The position numbers were made by a program, and so were the translations under genes. Shown in pieces: positions 1 through 9,357 of a stretch of 64,000 nucleotides of DNA (its first letter is position 1; every line of letters starts with the position of its first letter). The stretch comes from Diplonema japonicum (taxonomy: Eukaryota > Euglenozoa > Diplonemea > Diplonemida > Diplonemidae). The notes below the pieces were generated by a model that was not told the origin of the DNA, searched no databases, and saw only the letters and a program-made list of their open reading frames with translations. The stretch lies in the NCBI GenBank assembly GCA_964019335.1, contig OZ025662.1, positions 1 to 64,000 of the forward strand, written 5' to 3'.

Positions 1-780
1 GGGTTTGCGGGTTTGCGGGTTTGCGGGTTTGCGGGTTTGCGGGTTTGCGGGTTTGCGGGTTTGCGGGTTTGCGGGTTTGCGGGTTTGCGGGTTTGCGGGT
101 TTGCGGGTTTGCGGGTTTGCGGGTTTGCGGGTTTGCGGGTTTGCGGGTTTGCGGGTTTGCGGGTTTGCGGGTTTGCGGGTTTGCGGGTTTGCGGGTTTGC
201 GGGTTTGCGGGTTTGCGGGTTTGCGGGTTTGCGGGTTTGCGGGTTTGCGGGTTTGCGGGTTTGCGGGTTTGCGGGTTTGCGGGTTTGCGGGTTTGCGGGT
301 TTGCGGGTTTGCGGGTTTGCGGGTTTGCGGGTTTGCGGGTTTGCGGGTTTGCGGGTTTGCGGGTTTGCGGGTTTGCGGGTTTGCGGGTTGCGGGTTTGCG
401 GGTTTGCGGGTTTGCGGGTCTGCGGGTTGCGGGTTTGCGGGTTTGCGGGTTTGCGGGTTTGCGGGTTTGCGGGTTTGCGGGTTTGCGGGTTTGCGGGTTT
501 GCGGGTTTGCGGGTTTGCGGGTTTGCGGGTTTGCGGGTTTGCGGGTTTGCGGGTTTGCGGGTTTGCGGGTTTGCGGGTTTGCGGGTTTGCGGGTTTGCGG
601 GTTTGCGGGTTTGCGGGTTTGCGGGTTTGCGGGTTTGCGGGTTTGCGGGTTTGCGGGTTTGCGGGTTTGCGGGTTTGCGGGTTTGCGGGTTTGCGGGTTT
701 GCGGGTTTGCGGGTTTGCGGGTTTGCGGGTTTGCGGGTTTGCGGGTTTGCGGGTTTGCGGGTTTGCGGGTTTGCGGGTTT
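1..780 (+). repeat. (GGGTTTGC)n tandem octamer tract, telomere-like
   Basis: About 97 head-to-tail copies of the 8-mer GGGTTTGC run from the window edge to position 780, nearly without error. The exceptions are two 7-mers (GGGTTGC, near 385 and 425) and one GGGTCTGC unit near 417. Because the unit has no stop codon in any frame, all frames are open; these are not genes. The G-rich strand reads 5' to 3' into the window. A true left-end telomere should show the C-rich strand here. It is therefore either an internal or satellite tract, an inverted telomere fragment, or an assembly artefact. A GGG run every 8 nt on one strand gives G-quadruplex potential. Confidence 0.95.
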
Positions 781-1070
781 CTCTTTTTCTTTATGGGAGG
801 GAGAGGGGAAGAAGAAGAAGCAACTCCAAATGATAAAAATTCAAAAATAAAAATCTCAAAAAAGGCTTAAAAGAAGAAGAGGCAAATTCAAAAACATACT
901 AGGGAGGAATGAGTGGGGCAGGGGGTAAAATTTAGGAGGGGGAAAGAGGGAGAATCAAAAAAGGGGAAAGGGGCAGAGTGACCAATGTCCATGCGAAAAA
1001 GCATAGAGCGGGGGAAGAAGAAAATCAAAAACAGGAAAAACACATCACCACAAAAGAAAAAAGAAAAAAG

Positions 1071-1102
<32 letters not shown>

Positions 1103-1359
1103 GTCGACCGAGATGGTTCCACTTCAAAAAGAAAAAGAAAAACAGAAAAATTAAAAAAAAAAGAAAAACAAAAAGAAAAAAAAAAAGGAAAAAAAAAAAA
1201 AAAATCTAAGTGATTCTATCTAGCCTGGCCGTTGTAGCACCTGTTCCCTATTCTTTTATTTTTCCCTTTTTTTTTTTTCTCAGAAAAAAAAAAAAAAGTT
1301 TCACATCTTCCTATGGCGGGGGGGGGGGGGGGAGAACAGCCCCCCACACCCCCGCTGGC
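781..1359. repeat. A-rich low-complexity subtelomeric stretch, no gene
   Basis: Purine-rich sequence with a long A run at about 1074-1100, further A-rich sequence to 1205, a T run near 1268 and a G run at about 1319-1332. The only open frames encode poly-Lys or poly-Phe and are composition artefacts. I see no gene here. Confidence 0.8.
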
Positions 1360-3258
1360 CTATCTGGCCAGCGAGCCTTTGGACCTCTTCTTGTGGGGTA
1401 TGGGCCCCACCCGTGCCCTCCCCGACTCGAGCTGCAGCCAAGCCACCGCACTGTTCACCGGGGCCCAGTTCTCCTTGTTGCGCACCTTGACCGTGTCCCG
1501 CACCAGGTCGTCGCTCCCCAGCTCTTCCATCAACCTGTGCTCCGCCAAGAACTTGAACTGGGGCCCGGTCATCCCCTTGAGCTCACCCCTGCATATGTTG
1601 GCTTCGACCACGGTGCCATCCGCCCCCGTACCCTTCAGATAGATGTAGCCACCCTCCACACAATCCGAGTCAGTACTGGCCGATCGGGCCCGGGCCCGCT
1701 TCTTGTCCTTCTTGCTCCACTTCAGCTCTTCCAGGGTGGGGAGGTCCGTGGCAACCACCTCAGGCCGCCTCTCCCTGTCTTCCTCCTTCTTCCGGGCCAA
1801 CAGCCCAAGGTACCTCTCAAAGGAGACGTCCTCGAACAACCCCGGGACCGTCACCACCGCTGACTGCAGGTCGACCTCTTCAACACCCATCTTCCGCAGA
1901 TGGTCCTGGACAGTGCGCCTCGTCTCCTTCTCGCAGGGCCCCCTCCCCTCGTAGACGTCGAGGGTGACCTTCCTTCCATCCCTCACCCACGCCTTCACTT
2001 TGATCAGGTCCTTGACCTTTCCCACTGGGGCCCTTATCCTTGCGTCGCACCTCTCCAAGAACTCACGTAGTGTCACCTTGGTAGCGCCGGCTCCCGCCGC
2101 AATGCCCACTACCCCTTCCTTCCCCGGTGTCGGGTGGTGTCTGCACCCCCGGGTCTGCAACTTGACCACCCTCCATGCCGTTTCCAGAGTCCCCTTGAGC
2201 ACGCCACCCTTGAAACGAACAGGTTGCACCGCCGAACACCCACACGCGTACGTGATCTGGAAATCCTGGACCGTCCTCGGGAACTCGAACTCGCGGTATG
2301 TTTCCGACTTCTGCACCTCACAACCCACAATGCGGCTGCGGCGCTCTCCGTCCGACCCACCTTCCAAGCTTGCGAAGTACTGCTTTACCATCATGTATCC
2401 AAGTCCAGCGATACCAATCTGGCCAGCCATAGCCACCTCCAGTGGAACACCCAGCGACTCGGCCTTCGCAAGAAGCATCTCCTCAGTCCTCTCCCTTCCA
2501 GGGTCCGTTCCTTCTTCAAGGATGATCTCCACCCGGCCCTCGAACTGGATGATGAACTTGAGCAGTCGGTCCCCCGGCCTCGCCCTCAGTGGCACCATCG
2601 CTCTCGGAATTGGGATGCCCATCACCACATCAATCGGGTCAAGCTGAACGAAGTCTCCCCCTACTTCCACCTGCTGTTCCCTTTCCGGTGCCCCGACTCC
2701 CATCAGCTGATCTCCCTCCGGCGTCTGGATCCCACCCCTAGGTGTGTCAGGCCCCGACTGGCTGCCTCCGCTCGGTGCGTTCCCGCCCTCTTTGGTCCCT
2801 TCGGGGGCGTCATCCGCCTGCGGCTTCAGAGTCCTCCCACCGCCCTGTCTCTTCGCAGCTTGTTCCCTACAGAATTCGCTCACGGTCATCTTCCTCGTAG
2901 CAGTTGTCGCACTCTGGTCCCCCTTGTTCGAGTCCCTCTGGGCCTCCGTATCCCCCTTAGGACACTCGTCCAAGGTCTGGTTCACCGCAGCGTCAGTCGC
3001 CCCTTGTCTCTTCCCATCTTCCTGGGCCTTCGGGTCAAGCTCCCCTCCCTGCCCAGCCCTCTCGCTGGATCCTGTTCCGGCCATCAGAAATAGATAACAA
3101 GGGGTGGAAAAGAATAAATACTGCATACGAACCTTCTTGTACAGGATCCCCACCGTCTCCTTCCCCGACACTTCCACATCGTGAACCCCGCCTCCCGTCT
3201 TCACGAACACTGTCATATCGTTCACCCCTTCATCTGATCTCTTTCTCTTTCCATTCAT
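1360..3258 (-). CDS. Unknown subtelomere-adjacent protein with short Ubl-like N-terminus (Crinkler/RHS-header-like)
   Basis: The protein is about 613 aa if a probable in-frame intron at 3072-3128 (57 nt, GTATGC...AACAG, phase 1) is removed, or 632 aa if it is read through. The first ~35 residues (TVFVKTGGGVHDVEVSGKET) look like the short ubiquitin-like header seen on Crinkler and RHS-type proteins. A low-complexity charged linker (to about residue 200) follows. The remaining C-terminal part has no domain I recognise, though a CxC and a later CRHH could bind metal. The basic tail (HKKRSKGSLAR) could be a nuclear signal. It is the gene nearest the octamer tract and is more GC-rich than its surroundings. 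Function is unknown, and the Crinkler/RHS link is a weak resemblance of the header only. Confidence 0.7.
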   Translation of the reverse strand: MNGKRKRSDEGVNDMTVFVKTGGGVHDVEVSGKETVGILYKKVRMQYLFFSTPCYLFLMAGTGSSERAGQGGELDPKAQEDGKRQGATDAAVNQTLDECPKGDTEAQRDSNKGDQSATTATRKMTVSEFCREQAAKRQGGGRTLKPQADDAPEGTKEGGNAPSGGSQSGPDTPRGGIQTPEGDQLMGVGAPEREQQVEVGGDFVQLDPIDVVMGIPIPRAMVPLRARPGDRLLKFIIQFEGRVEIILEEGTDPGRERTEEMLLAKAESLGVPLEVAMAGQIGIAGLGYMMVKQYFASLEGGSDGERRSRIVGCEVQKSETYREFEFPRTVQDFQITYACGCSAVQPVRFKGGVLKGTLETAWRVVKLQTRGCRHHPTPGKEGVVGIAAGAGATKVTLREFLERCDARIRAPVGKVKDLIKVKAWVRDGRKVTLDVYEGRGPCEKETRRTVQDHLRKMGVEEVDLQSAVVTVPGLFEDVSFERYLGLLARKKEEDRERRPEVVATDLPTLEELKWSKKDKKRARARSASTDSDCVEGGYIYLKGTGADGTVVEANICRGELKGMTGPQFKFLAEHRLMEELGSDDLVRDTVKVRNKENWAPVNSAVAWLQLESGRARVGPIPHKKRSKGSLAR

Positions 3259-4193
3259 GTTCTTTTATTTTTGTTCTTTTGCCCCCACCCTTTTTGTTTT
3301 GTTTTTTTTATTTTCTCTGCGTGCTTGTCTTGAAGGCTTCAGAAGTGAATGAAGAAGAAGACTCTAGAAAACAAAAATCTACTGTAAACGAACATATTTC
3401 CCCTCTTTTTTTCCGCACCCAAAATGGGTGGCTACAAATTATTATTGATTTTAAAGTTAAAGTTGGAAAACTTTACTGACCCATTAAGGGGAAGTCTTTC
3501 TAAAAGTTCTCGTGCATATATTTATTATGCTGTGCGTTCTCTTTTATGAGCCCAAAGTGTGCTAGTGCTCGTGCGGGTTGCAGGTAGTAGCGCTGTGCCT
3601 GAGTTCTTGAATTCTTGATGAGGTGATGCAAGTTCTGCTAACAAGAAAAATCATGCGCTTCGATGTTTTCCGAGCAATTTTCGAGGCGGCCGTCTTGGTG
3701 CTTCAACTGGGTTGCTTGGTAGGGAATAAGCTTGTCCTGTGCACTCCATCGTCCTTGATCACCAGCAACACCATCCATGGATCTCTCCTCTTTTCAGTCA
3801 TCTTCCGCTCATTTATTGATGTAAAAAAACTGTGATAGTGTGTGCCATGGAATAATGTGTAACATTTTCCGGGGCAGCTGATGGACTGTCTGCCGCGGTA
3901 CTATGCATGCGGGGACCTTTCTCGCGAACTCCACGACGGCGAAAGGTGAGGGTTGTGGCATTCGACGAGACGGAGTTCGTAAATAAAGCAGATAAAAAAA
4001 GCACTAGAAAGAATAATGCTCTCACGGAACTAAATACTCGGATTGCGATCGGGATGGATTGAGTAACCGCGAAAAGCTATTTTTTTTTTTTCCTCCTCCA
4101 TTTTTCTTTTTTCGTTGTCGCAACCGGCACTTGCTGGCTGGCACAGAATTCATTTCGGGGTAGGCGAGAGCACCACGAAGATCGCGAAAAGAG
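3259..4193. other. Intergenic stretch, one doubtful small ORF
   Basis: This stretch carries pyrimidine-rich segments near 3270-3315 and 4080-4115 and no clear RNA gene or repeat. The only item worth noting is the small minus-strand ORF at 3813-4025, listed separately. Confidence 0.6.
3813..4025 (-). CDS. Possible small secreted protein (70 aa)
   Basis: This 70-codon ORF lies on the same strand as all neighbours. It begins with MRALFFLVLFLSALFTNS, a convincing signal-peptide-like hydrophobic stretch with a small residue pattern (SVSSNA) suitable for cleavage. The mature part is short, basic, and carries an N-glycosylation sequon (NVT). No family is recognised. Chance ORFs of this size are common, so the signal peptide and matching strand are the only support. 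Confidence 0.3.
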   Translation of the reverse strand: MRALFFLVLFLSALFTNSVSSNATTLTFRRRGVREKGPRMHSTAADSPSAAPENVTHYSMAHTITVFLHQ

Positions 4194-5270
4194 CTATTCT
4201 ATTTCATCCAAACAAGCACCGCAATCGGGTTTCATGATGGCACAATATTTACTGTTCGTTGTCCTCTGCATGTGCACCGGCTCATGGAAGATCATGTGCC
4301 AAATATGTTCAAAGATACCACCGGCCGCCCTCACTTGCATTCCATGGTACTTTTTCGCGTTCTGTTCGTCCAGTATGAAGTCCAGCATATGTGCCCACAG
4401 AGTGGCGTAGAAGCTTCTTGGTCTGCTCCTCACCATCGCTCTTGTGAGCGCAAATTCTGCACAACAGTGAAATGTCACGCACGTTGGGGGTGCATCAAGG
4501 GTGCTGTTTAGCAACTTCCACGGGAAACCTTTCCAATAGGCCACGAAGGCGCCGTAGTCTATCTCCTCGCCTGCACGAGGGCCAATCTTAATTCTCTTCA
4601 GCATAGAGTTCCCTTCCCAGTCGATGATGCACCTATTCTCCACAAATCTTTTTGTCAGAAACACGAAGTGGGGCGTGTCTCCGACGTCGTCCCGCAAGCA
4701 ACCTACCCATTGCGAAATAACAGGGTTGTGAGCCTGTGGCTTGCCGTGCAAGAAGGCCATCACATCAGGCAGGTGATCATAGTTGTCAAGGATGAAGCGC
4801 AGGTACCCTGAACCTTCGTCTGCGAAGTTCAGAAGCGCGTACCTCCCGTTCCCCATGTCTTGCACGAAGCTGTCGGAGAAGTCAGGCACCACACCGGGCA
4901 CCCTTCCCATTTCATACACGCTGTGGCTAAAGTCAGCCCCCCACCCAGTGTTAAGCCATGTCAGATTTTCTTTATAATGTGACACGATTAGATGTCTTTC
5001 ATTCTCTCTCCTGCTGTTTCCCAACACTTTGGGCGTTTTGGTCTGCAAACTCACTAACAACGGCGCAGTGGGCACGGGTACAGGGACACGCATCGGTATG
5101 CGCACCGTTCCAGTAACAGGCATGACAGGTACAGATGGCATTGGCGCAGCTGACTTGGATATCACATTCTGATGTGCACTCACGAAGAGCAGTGCTGTCA
5201 CTGTTACAGAATATGCGCACAAGAGCCACGTGACCCAACTAGAGCGCAAGGCACGGCGAGGGGTCTGCAT
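4194..5270 (-). CDS. Type II membrane protein of the DUF3431 glycosyltransferase-like family
   Basis: The protein has 358 aa. A single hydrophobic segment at about residues 12-32 (WLLCAYSVTVTALLFVSA) with basic residues before it suggests a type II Golgi or ER membrane protein. A Pro/Val-rich stem follows. The lumenal part matches DUF3431 in its usual order: IVSHYKENLTWLN, then GSGYLRFILDNYDHLPDV with FLHG, and near the C-terminus FHCCAEFALTRAMVRSRPRSFY. DUF3431 members are thought to be glycosyltransferase-like but lack a proven reaction. The C-terminus holds a further Cys pair (DCGACLD). The next gene upstream, a PAN-domain protein, is also secretory. Family assignment is by motif memory. 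The activity is not known. Confidence 0.85.
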   Translation of the reverse strand: MQTPRRALRSSWVTWLLCAYSVTVTALLFVSAHQNVISKSAAPMPSVPVMPVTGTVRIPMRVPVPVPTAPLLVSLQTKTPKVLGNSRRENERHLIVSHYKENLTWLNTGWGADFSHSVYEMGRVPGVVPDFSDSFVQDMGNGRYALLNFADEGSGYLRFILDNYDHLPDVMAFLHGKPQAHNPVISQWVGCLRDDVGDTPHFVFLTKRFVENRCIIDWEGNSMLKRIKIGPRAGEEIDYGAFVAYWKGFPWKLLNSTLDAPPTCVTFHCCAEFALTRAMVRSRPRSFYATLWAHMLDFILDEQNAKKYHGMQVRAAGGIFEHIWHMIFHEPVHMQRTTNSKYCAIMKPDCGACLDEIE

Positions 5271-5322
5271 GTTCTCCTGACCTGTATGTGGTGAGCAACT
5301 ATCAAACTAGTGAGAAGAATAC

Positions 5323-6054
5323 TTAAGCACCCTCCTTTCGGCAATTGCCCGCTACGTGGCCAAAGCCATCAGACCCATTGTGTTTCGGGCCGCGTTTCGA
5401 AAACTCATGGCACGCCATATCAGCACCCCTCCAGTTGAAGGTGACGCAGTCAATATGTTCCAAGCATCGCTTCGCGCAGGCATCTGGGGTTGGTGCTCTG
5501 CCTGCACATGCTGCTGAGGAGTCTGGCGAGCGGTAATGGAGCTGTGAGGCATAGCCCCCGGCAGGGCCGCCTCCTTCGTACCACGTGTGGTTTTCCATGT
5601 GGCAGAACCCCGATGTGAAGCTGGCGTCCTGTCTTTGGGGAATGGTACAGAGGTACACGCAGTTACCTGAGGTAAAGTTCTGTGTATGTCTCTCGACGAC
5701 TTCAGACTTAACGCTTGCAAAAATGTAGCACCTCGCCAGTCCACCGTGGTGCGTGTAGTAGCTGCAGCCGCCATCACGCACACAGAGCTCCTCACAATGA
5801 CCACTTGTGTTTGCTTTCTTTGTGTTAATGAGTCTGCCTTCCCATCTCACGTGCTCCTTCCGAATGCACAGCTCCTTATGCACATCAACAACACCATCTT
5901 TTCGGGCACCCACGCTGTCCGCACATTCCTGAACAACACTAGGCAGGATGAAACCCAAACTAAACATCACCAGCACCACTGCACATAGCCTAGCAGTGCC
6001 TACCATCCGACATGTGGTCCTTGGATACGTACAAAGGAGAATGGGTCTCAACAA
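5323..6054 (-). CDS. Signal-anchored PAN/Apple-like cysteine-rich protein
   Basis: The protein has 243 aa with a hydrophobic N-terminal segment (about residues 22-42, LCAVVLVMFSLGFILPSV) acting as signal peptide or anchor. Met1 and Met17 are both possible starts. Two Cys-rich modules follow. The first runs from CIRKEHVRWEGRL to NFTSGNC and contains the pattern CEELCVRDGGCSYYTHH. The second contains CAKRCLEHIDCVTFNWRG and ends CRKEGA. The pattern C-x3-C-x5-C followed by an aromatic strand is typical of PAN/Apple domains, which bind proteins or carbohydrates outside the cell. Several N-glycosylation sequons are present. It lies 52 nt upstream of the DUF3431 gene. The ligand is unknown. Confidence 0.75.
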   Translation of the reverse strand: MLRPILLCTYPRTTCRMVGTARLCAVVLVMFSLGFILPSVVQECADSVGARKDGVVDVHKELCIRKEHVRWEGRLINTKKANTSGHCEELCVRDGGCSYYTHHGGLARCYIFASVKSEVVERHTQNFTSGNCVYLCTIPQRQDASFTSGFCHMENHTWYEGGGPAGGYASQLHYRSPDSSAACAGRAPTPDACAKRCLEHIDCVTFNWRGADMACHEFSKRGPKHNGSDGFGHVAGNCRKEGA

Positions 6055-6765
6055 TAAACAATAAACAAGTGGTAAAAAAGAAGAAACACAGACATAAACG
6101 TAAAATCTTCTTCTTGATGAAACTAAACAGGCCCTTTCAAAGGATGAGAAGAAGTGGCCAGCAAGAGCTAGGACGGAAGTTTTCTTTTACTTTTACGCTG
6201 CATTGTCTCTGACACGAACAGCTTAAACACTTCTCACACACGGACCACAAGCCCCCTTCCTGCAGGGTTGGGGCACGACATGGTAGACGTTGCCTTTTGC
6301 ATACTGTTGATCTTAAGAGGTGAGTTGAAACGTCTGGAGGAAGCCTTCACCAGTTAGCGTGGCAATGGTGGGAACAGGAAGGGAGGGTTAGGCAAGTGGT
6401 AGATCAGAAGAATAGCTTACGTATACACACTAATTCAAGGTTTCTTCGTTCTTTTTCCTTTTTCTTTAATTCTGCTAACTCAAGATAATACTTTTGAAAC
6501 TTGCCGTTTTTGGTTTTTCGCTCGAGCAAAGAAGTGCGAGAGGCAGAAAAAAACAATGTAAAACCTAATAAAATAGAAATAAATTCTTTGCTACGGCACA
6601 AGGATGACAAGTTCTTGTATCATTTACTCAAGTTACTCAAGTTATTTTGACTAAAAAGAAAAAAGAAAAGAAAGGGGAAAAGATAAAGAGAAAAAAAGAA
6701 ACACGACAAATTCAATGAGATTGGTACGAAAAAAAAAAAAAAAAAAAGCAAATCGACTCTTGTTT
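6055..6765. other. Intergenic stretch, no gene seen
   Basis: AT-rich spacer with purine-rich runs (about 6640-6745) containing an A run at 6730-6747. No ORF with coding character, RNA gene or repeat was recognised. Confidence 0.6.
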
Positions 6766-7941
6766 CTAACGACCACCACCGTGTTTACGAGGCCTTTGGT
6801 AAGTGGATCGGCGCAGCTGTTTGGTTGTTACAAACATAAGAAAGGCTCTATGCAGCATACCGCTTCCATTCTCTCCTCGTGCTGCTCTGCGTTGTCCGGG
6901 TCGAGGTCGGGGAAGGCACCCTTCATGGTCCTGACAAGCTGTCTGAAGTTGAGGATGACTGGGAGGGCGGTGAAGAGCATGATGAGGCCGAGCATGCCGA
7001 GGTCCATGTACTTGCTGTCGAAGTAGCGCAGCCAACCGAGAAGCTTCTTCACCTTCCACACCTGAGTCTGGAACTCCTGACCCCAACCACCGTGACGCGC
7101 GAAGGCTGCGTTGTGGCGCATGTGTGCAGGTGGCTTCCTGCCGTACAGGTTGTAGTACATCCTCGCCTGTTGTGTGTCTGGCTTGACCTGCCTCCATACC
7201 TCGTTGTTGTGCAGAGTACCGTACGCCTCCGTCAACTCCGCAAGGTCCAAGTGCTCTACCTCTGGGTCTTTATTTTCTATCTTCTGCTTCATTTCCTCGA
7301 ACTTCTCCTTCAGCTCTTTCTTCCCAACCCCAAACCCTGCCTTCATTTCCAACACCTTTTTTGTTTGTTGTCGTTGTTGAAAAAGAAAAGCCACATACCT
7401 CGTAGTAGTCTGTCAGCACAACACTAGAGACCTGGTCGTGCAGCACTTGGATCTGCTGACCTTCTTTGCGACACGCGGCATCGCATTCAGGCGACGCCAT
7501 CTTCTTCCTAAATTCTTCATGAGCTTCCTGTATCTCCTGCTGCTCTTTTTTCCTCCTAATTGTTTCCTGTATCTTCGTCTCGCCCGCTTCCTTTGCCTGC
7601 CGTTCACGGTTTACTTTCGAAAAATATTGTGCTGTCACATCGTCGTCAGCTTTCGCAAACTCTTCTGTCTCATCCGAGTCCCTCTCGGGAGGTGTTATGT
7701 GCTCACCGTCCAGTTTAATCACCATCAGCAACACGATGAAAAGCAGGATCACCAGCATGAACAAGTACCTGAAGTACACCCCCAAATGGTTCCTTGAAGT
7801 GTCTGCAATGTCTGTGTCCCCCAAAGCTGCCTGCATCATCATAGCCTGCTTCGCTTGCCTGATGGACTCTGTGGTGTTCATCGCCATCCCACCACCCTTC
7901 ACCTGCCGGAACCCAGGCCTTGCCCTTACCGTTGGCGGCAT
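6766..7941 (-). CDS. Two-TM membrane protein with degenerate J (DnaJ-like) domain
   Basis: Three exons give 362 aa. Intron 7356-7398 is 43 nt and intron 6817-6860 is 44 nt, both GTATG...AG and phase 0. Joining them restores the J-domain opening DYYEVLEMKAG and the basic C-terminus YQRPRKHGGGR. Residues about 52-70 (YLFMLVILLFIVLLMV) are a membrane segment, followed by a charged coiled region with two Cys (CDAACRK), the J-like domain, and a second hydrophobic segment (LGLIMLFTALPVILNF). The canonical HPD tripeptide between helices II and III is not visible, so stimulation of Hsp70 ATPase is doubtful. A membrane J-like scaffold of the ER or mitochondrion is the likeliest reading. Confidence 0.82.
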
Positions 7942-8157
7942 TTTAGTTTATTTTCTGTTGGGAAACATGTACAACAGTTCATTATCCGGATAAAGCAACA
8001 CTGTTATTGCCTATCAACTATCATGTGTTTAACGTTTTGTCTGTGTTTGGTATTGCATATTTCAAGAAGAAGAAGCCATCACGAGCTTCCCTTCTGTGAG
8101 GAAGATTGCGGCACGCGTTTCTTTCTTTTCTTGAGACCAACACGGTTAAGATCTCGC

Positions 8158-9169
8158 TCACAGCTTGGGGATCATGATGATCTTCCCAGCAGCACCATCC
8201 ACGGGCTTGATAACGTGCACGTGCGCAGTGGGTGCCTGTAGTGTTGCTGTTGCTGCTGCAGGCTTCGCGACATACCTGGTCAAGAGAGAGCCTCTCAGCA
8301 ACTACGGGCTTTAGTGTCTTGTTGTCAAGGCCCGCGACAAGCTTTGCCACTGCCTCCTGCTTCTGCTCTTCGGTCTGTGTTGTAAGGAAGAGTCCCTTCA
8401 CCTCAAGTTCCTTGGTCATGATGTCCCTAGGGTTGATGGTCACGGTGCCACGGGAGCCCACGATCACGATCCTGCCTTTCTTCGCAGCCACGGTAAGGTC
8501 GTTGGCTAGGTTGACATTGGCGAGCACCTCGATGATGACATCGAAGGGGCCGTGGGCCGCAACCTTTTTGAAGTAGCCATCCTCCAAGTGAATGTACGCA
8601 TGGTCGCAGCCCACCCTCTTCAGCAACTCCACGCCCCTCTGGTTGTCAGCTGTGCCTGTCACAGTCATTCCGTGTGCCTTCGCGAGCTGGATGGCCACCA
8701 GACCGACACCACCGCTAGCCCCGTGGATGAATAGATTCTCCCCAGACTTGGCTTGACCTCGAGTGAACAGTGCCCTGTAAGCGGCCATGGCAGGCGTACC
8801 CAAGCTGGCCCCAGCCTCGAACGAGGCAACGTCTGGGAGCTTGTGCACATCTGACTCCCCGACTAGAAAGTGGTGAGCGTAGGCACCCGTCACTGCGCCC
8901 GTGCTGAACACCCTGTCACCAACTTTCACCTTCTTCACGTTCGGCCCCACCGCGTCCACAATACCACTGGCGTCCCTTCCTGGCGTGTACGGTAGCTTGG
9001 GGTTCCTACCTGCAGTGCCCGATCTCCAGTATGTCTCAACAGGGTTGACGCCCACCGCCCTCACAGCTACCCTCACCTGCGATGCAGCGGGCACGGGAAG
9101 CTGTATTTCTCTCAGCTTCAGTACCTCCGGACCCCCTGTCTCAGTCATCACGATGGCTTTCGTTGTCAT
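8158..9169 (-). CDS. Quinone oxidoreductase / zeta-crystallin-like MDR protein
   Basis: Two exons give 323 aa. The 40-nt intron 8236-8275 (GTATGTCG...CTACAG, phase 0) lies between LSLDQ and APTAHVHV. Removing it gives the normal family ending GAAGKIIMIPKL. Features of the NADPH:quinone reductase branch of medium-chain dehydrogenases are present in order: VGVNPVETYWRSG, PYTPGRDASGIV, VGDRVFSTG, then the nucleotide-binding loop HGASGGVGLVAIQLAKA. Catalytic and structural zinc Cys clusters are absent, as expected for this zinc-independent branch. It likely reduces quinones using NADPH in the cytosol. The start is set at MTTKAIVMTE because the open frame further upstream has no family similarity. 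Confidence 0.92.
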
Positions 9170-9357
9170 TTTGTTCCTGCTGGTGTTATCATCTCTTATT
9201 GTAAACAACATGATGAGTTCAATAAGTGTTCTTCGCATCACAGGGACTTCACGCCCAGTGCGAATGACCACAAAAGTGACGTACGTAAAACGGAAATGTG
9301 ATATGTTAAGAAACTTTACGTTTTCTTCAAACATAACTAGACTTTCATCCCTCGTCT

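Noticed and set aside
5..870. Three overlapping ~270-285 aa plus-strand frames made of a repeated RVCGFAGL peptide
   Set aside because: They are the stop-free translations of the GGGTTTGC tract in every frame, not genes.
985..1209. Lysine-rich plus-strand ORF
   Set aside because: Encoded by A homopolymers; composition artefact.
2134..3093. 319-aa plus-strand ORF opposite the subtelomeric gene
   Set aside because: Antisense shadow of a GC-rich gene; no domain and wrong composition.
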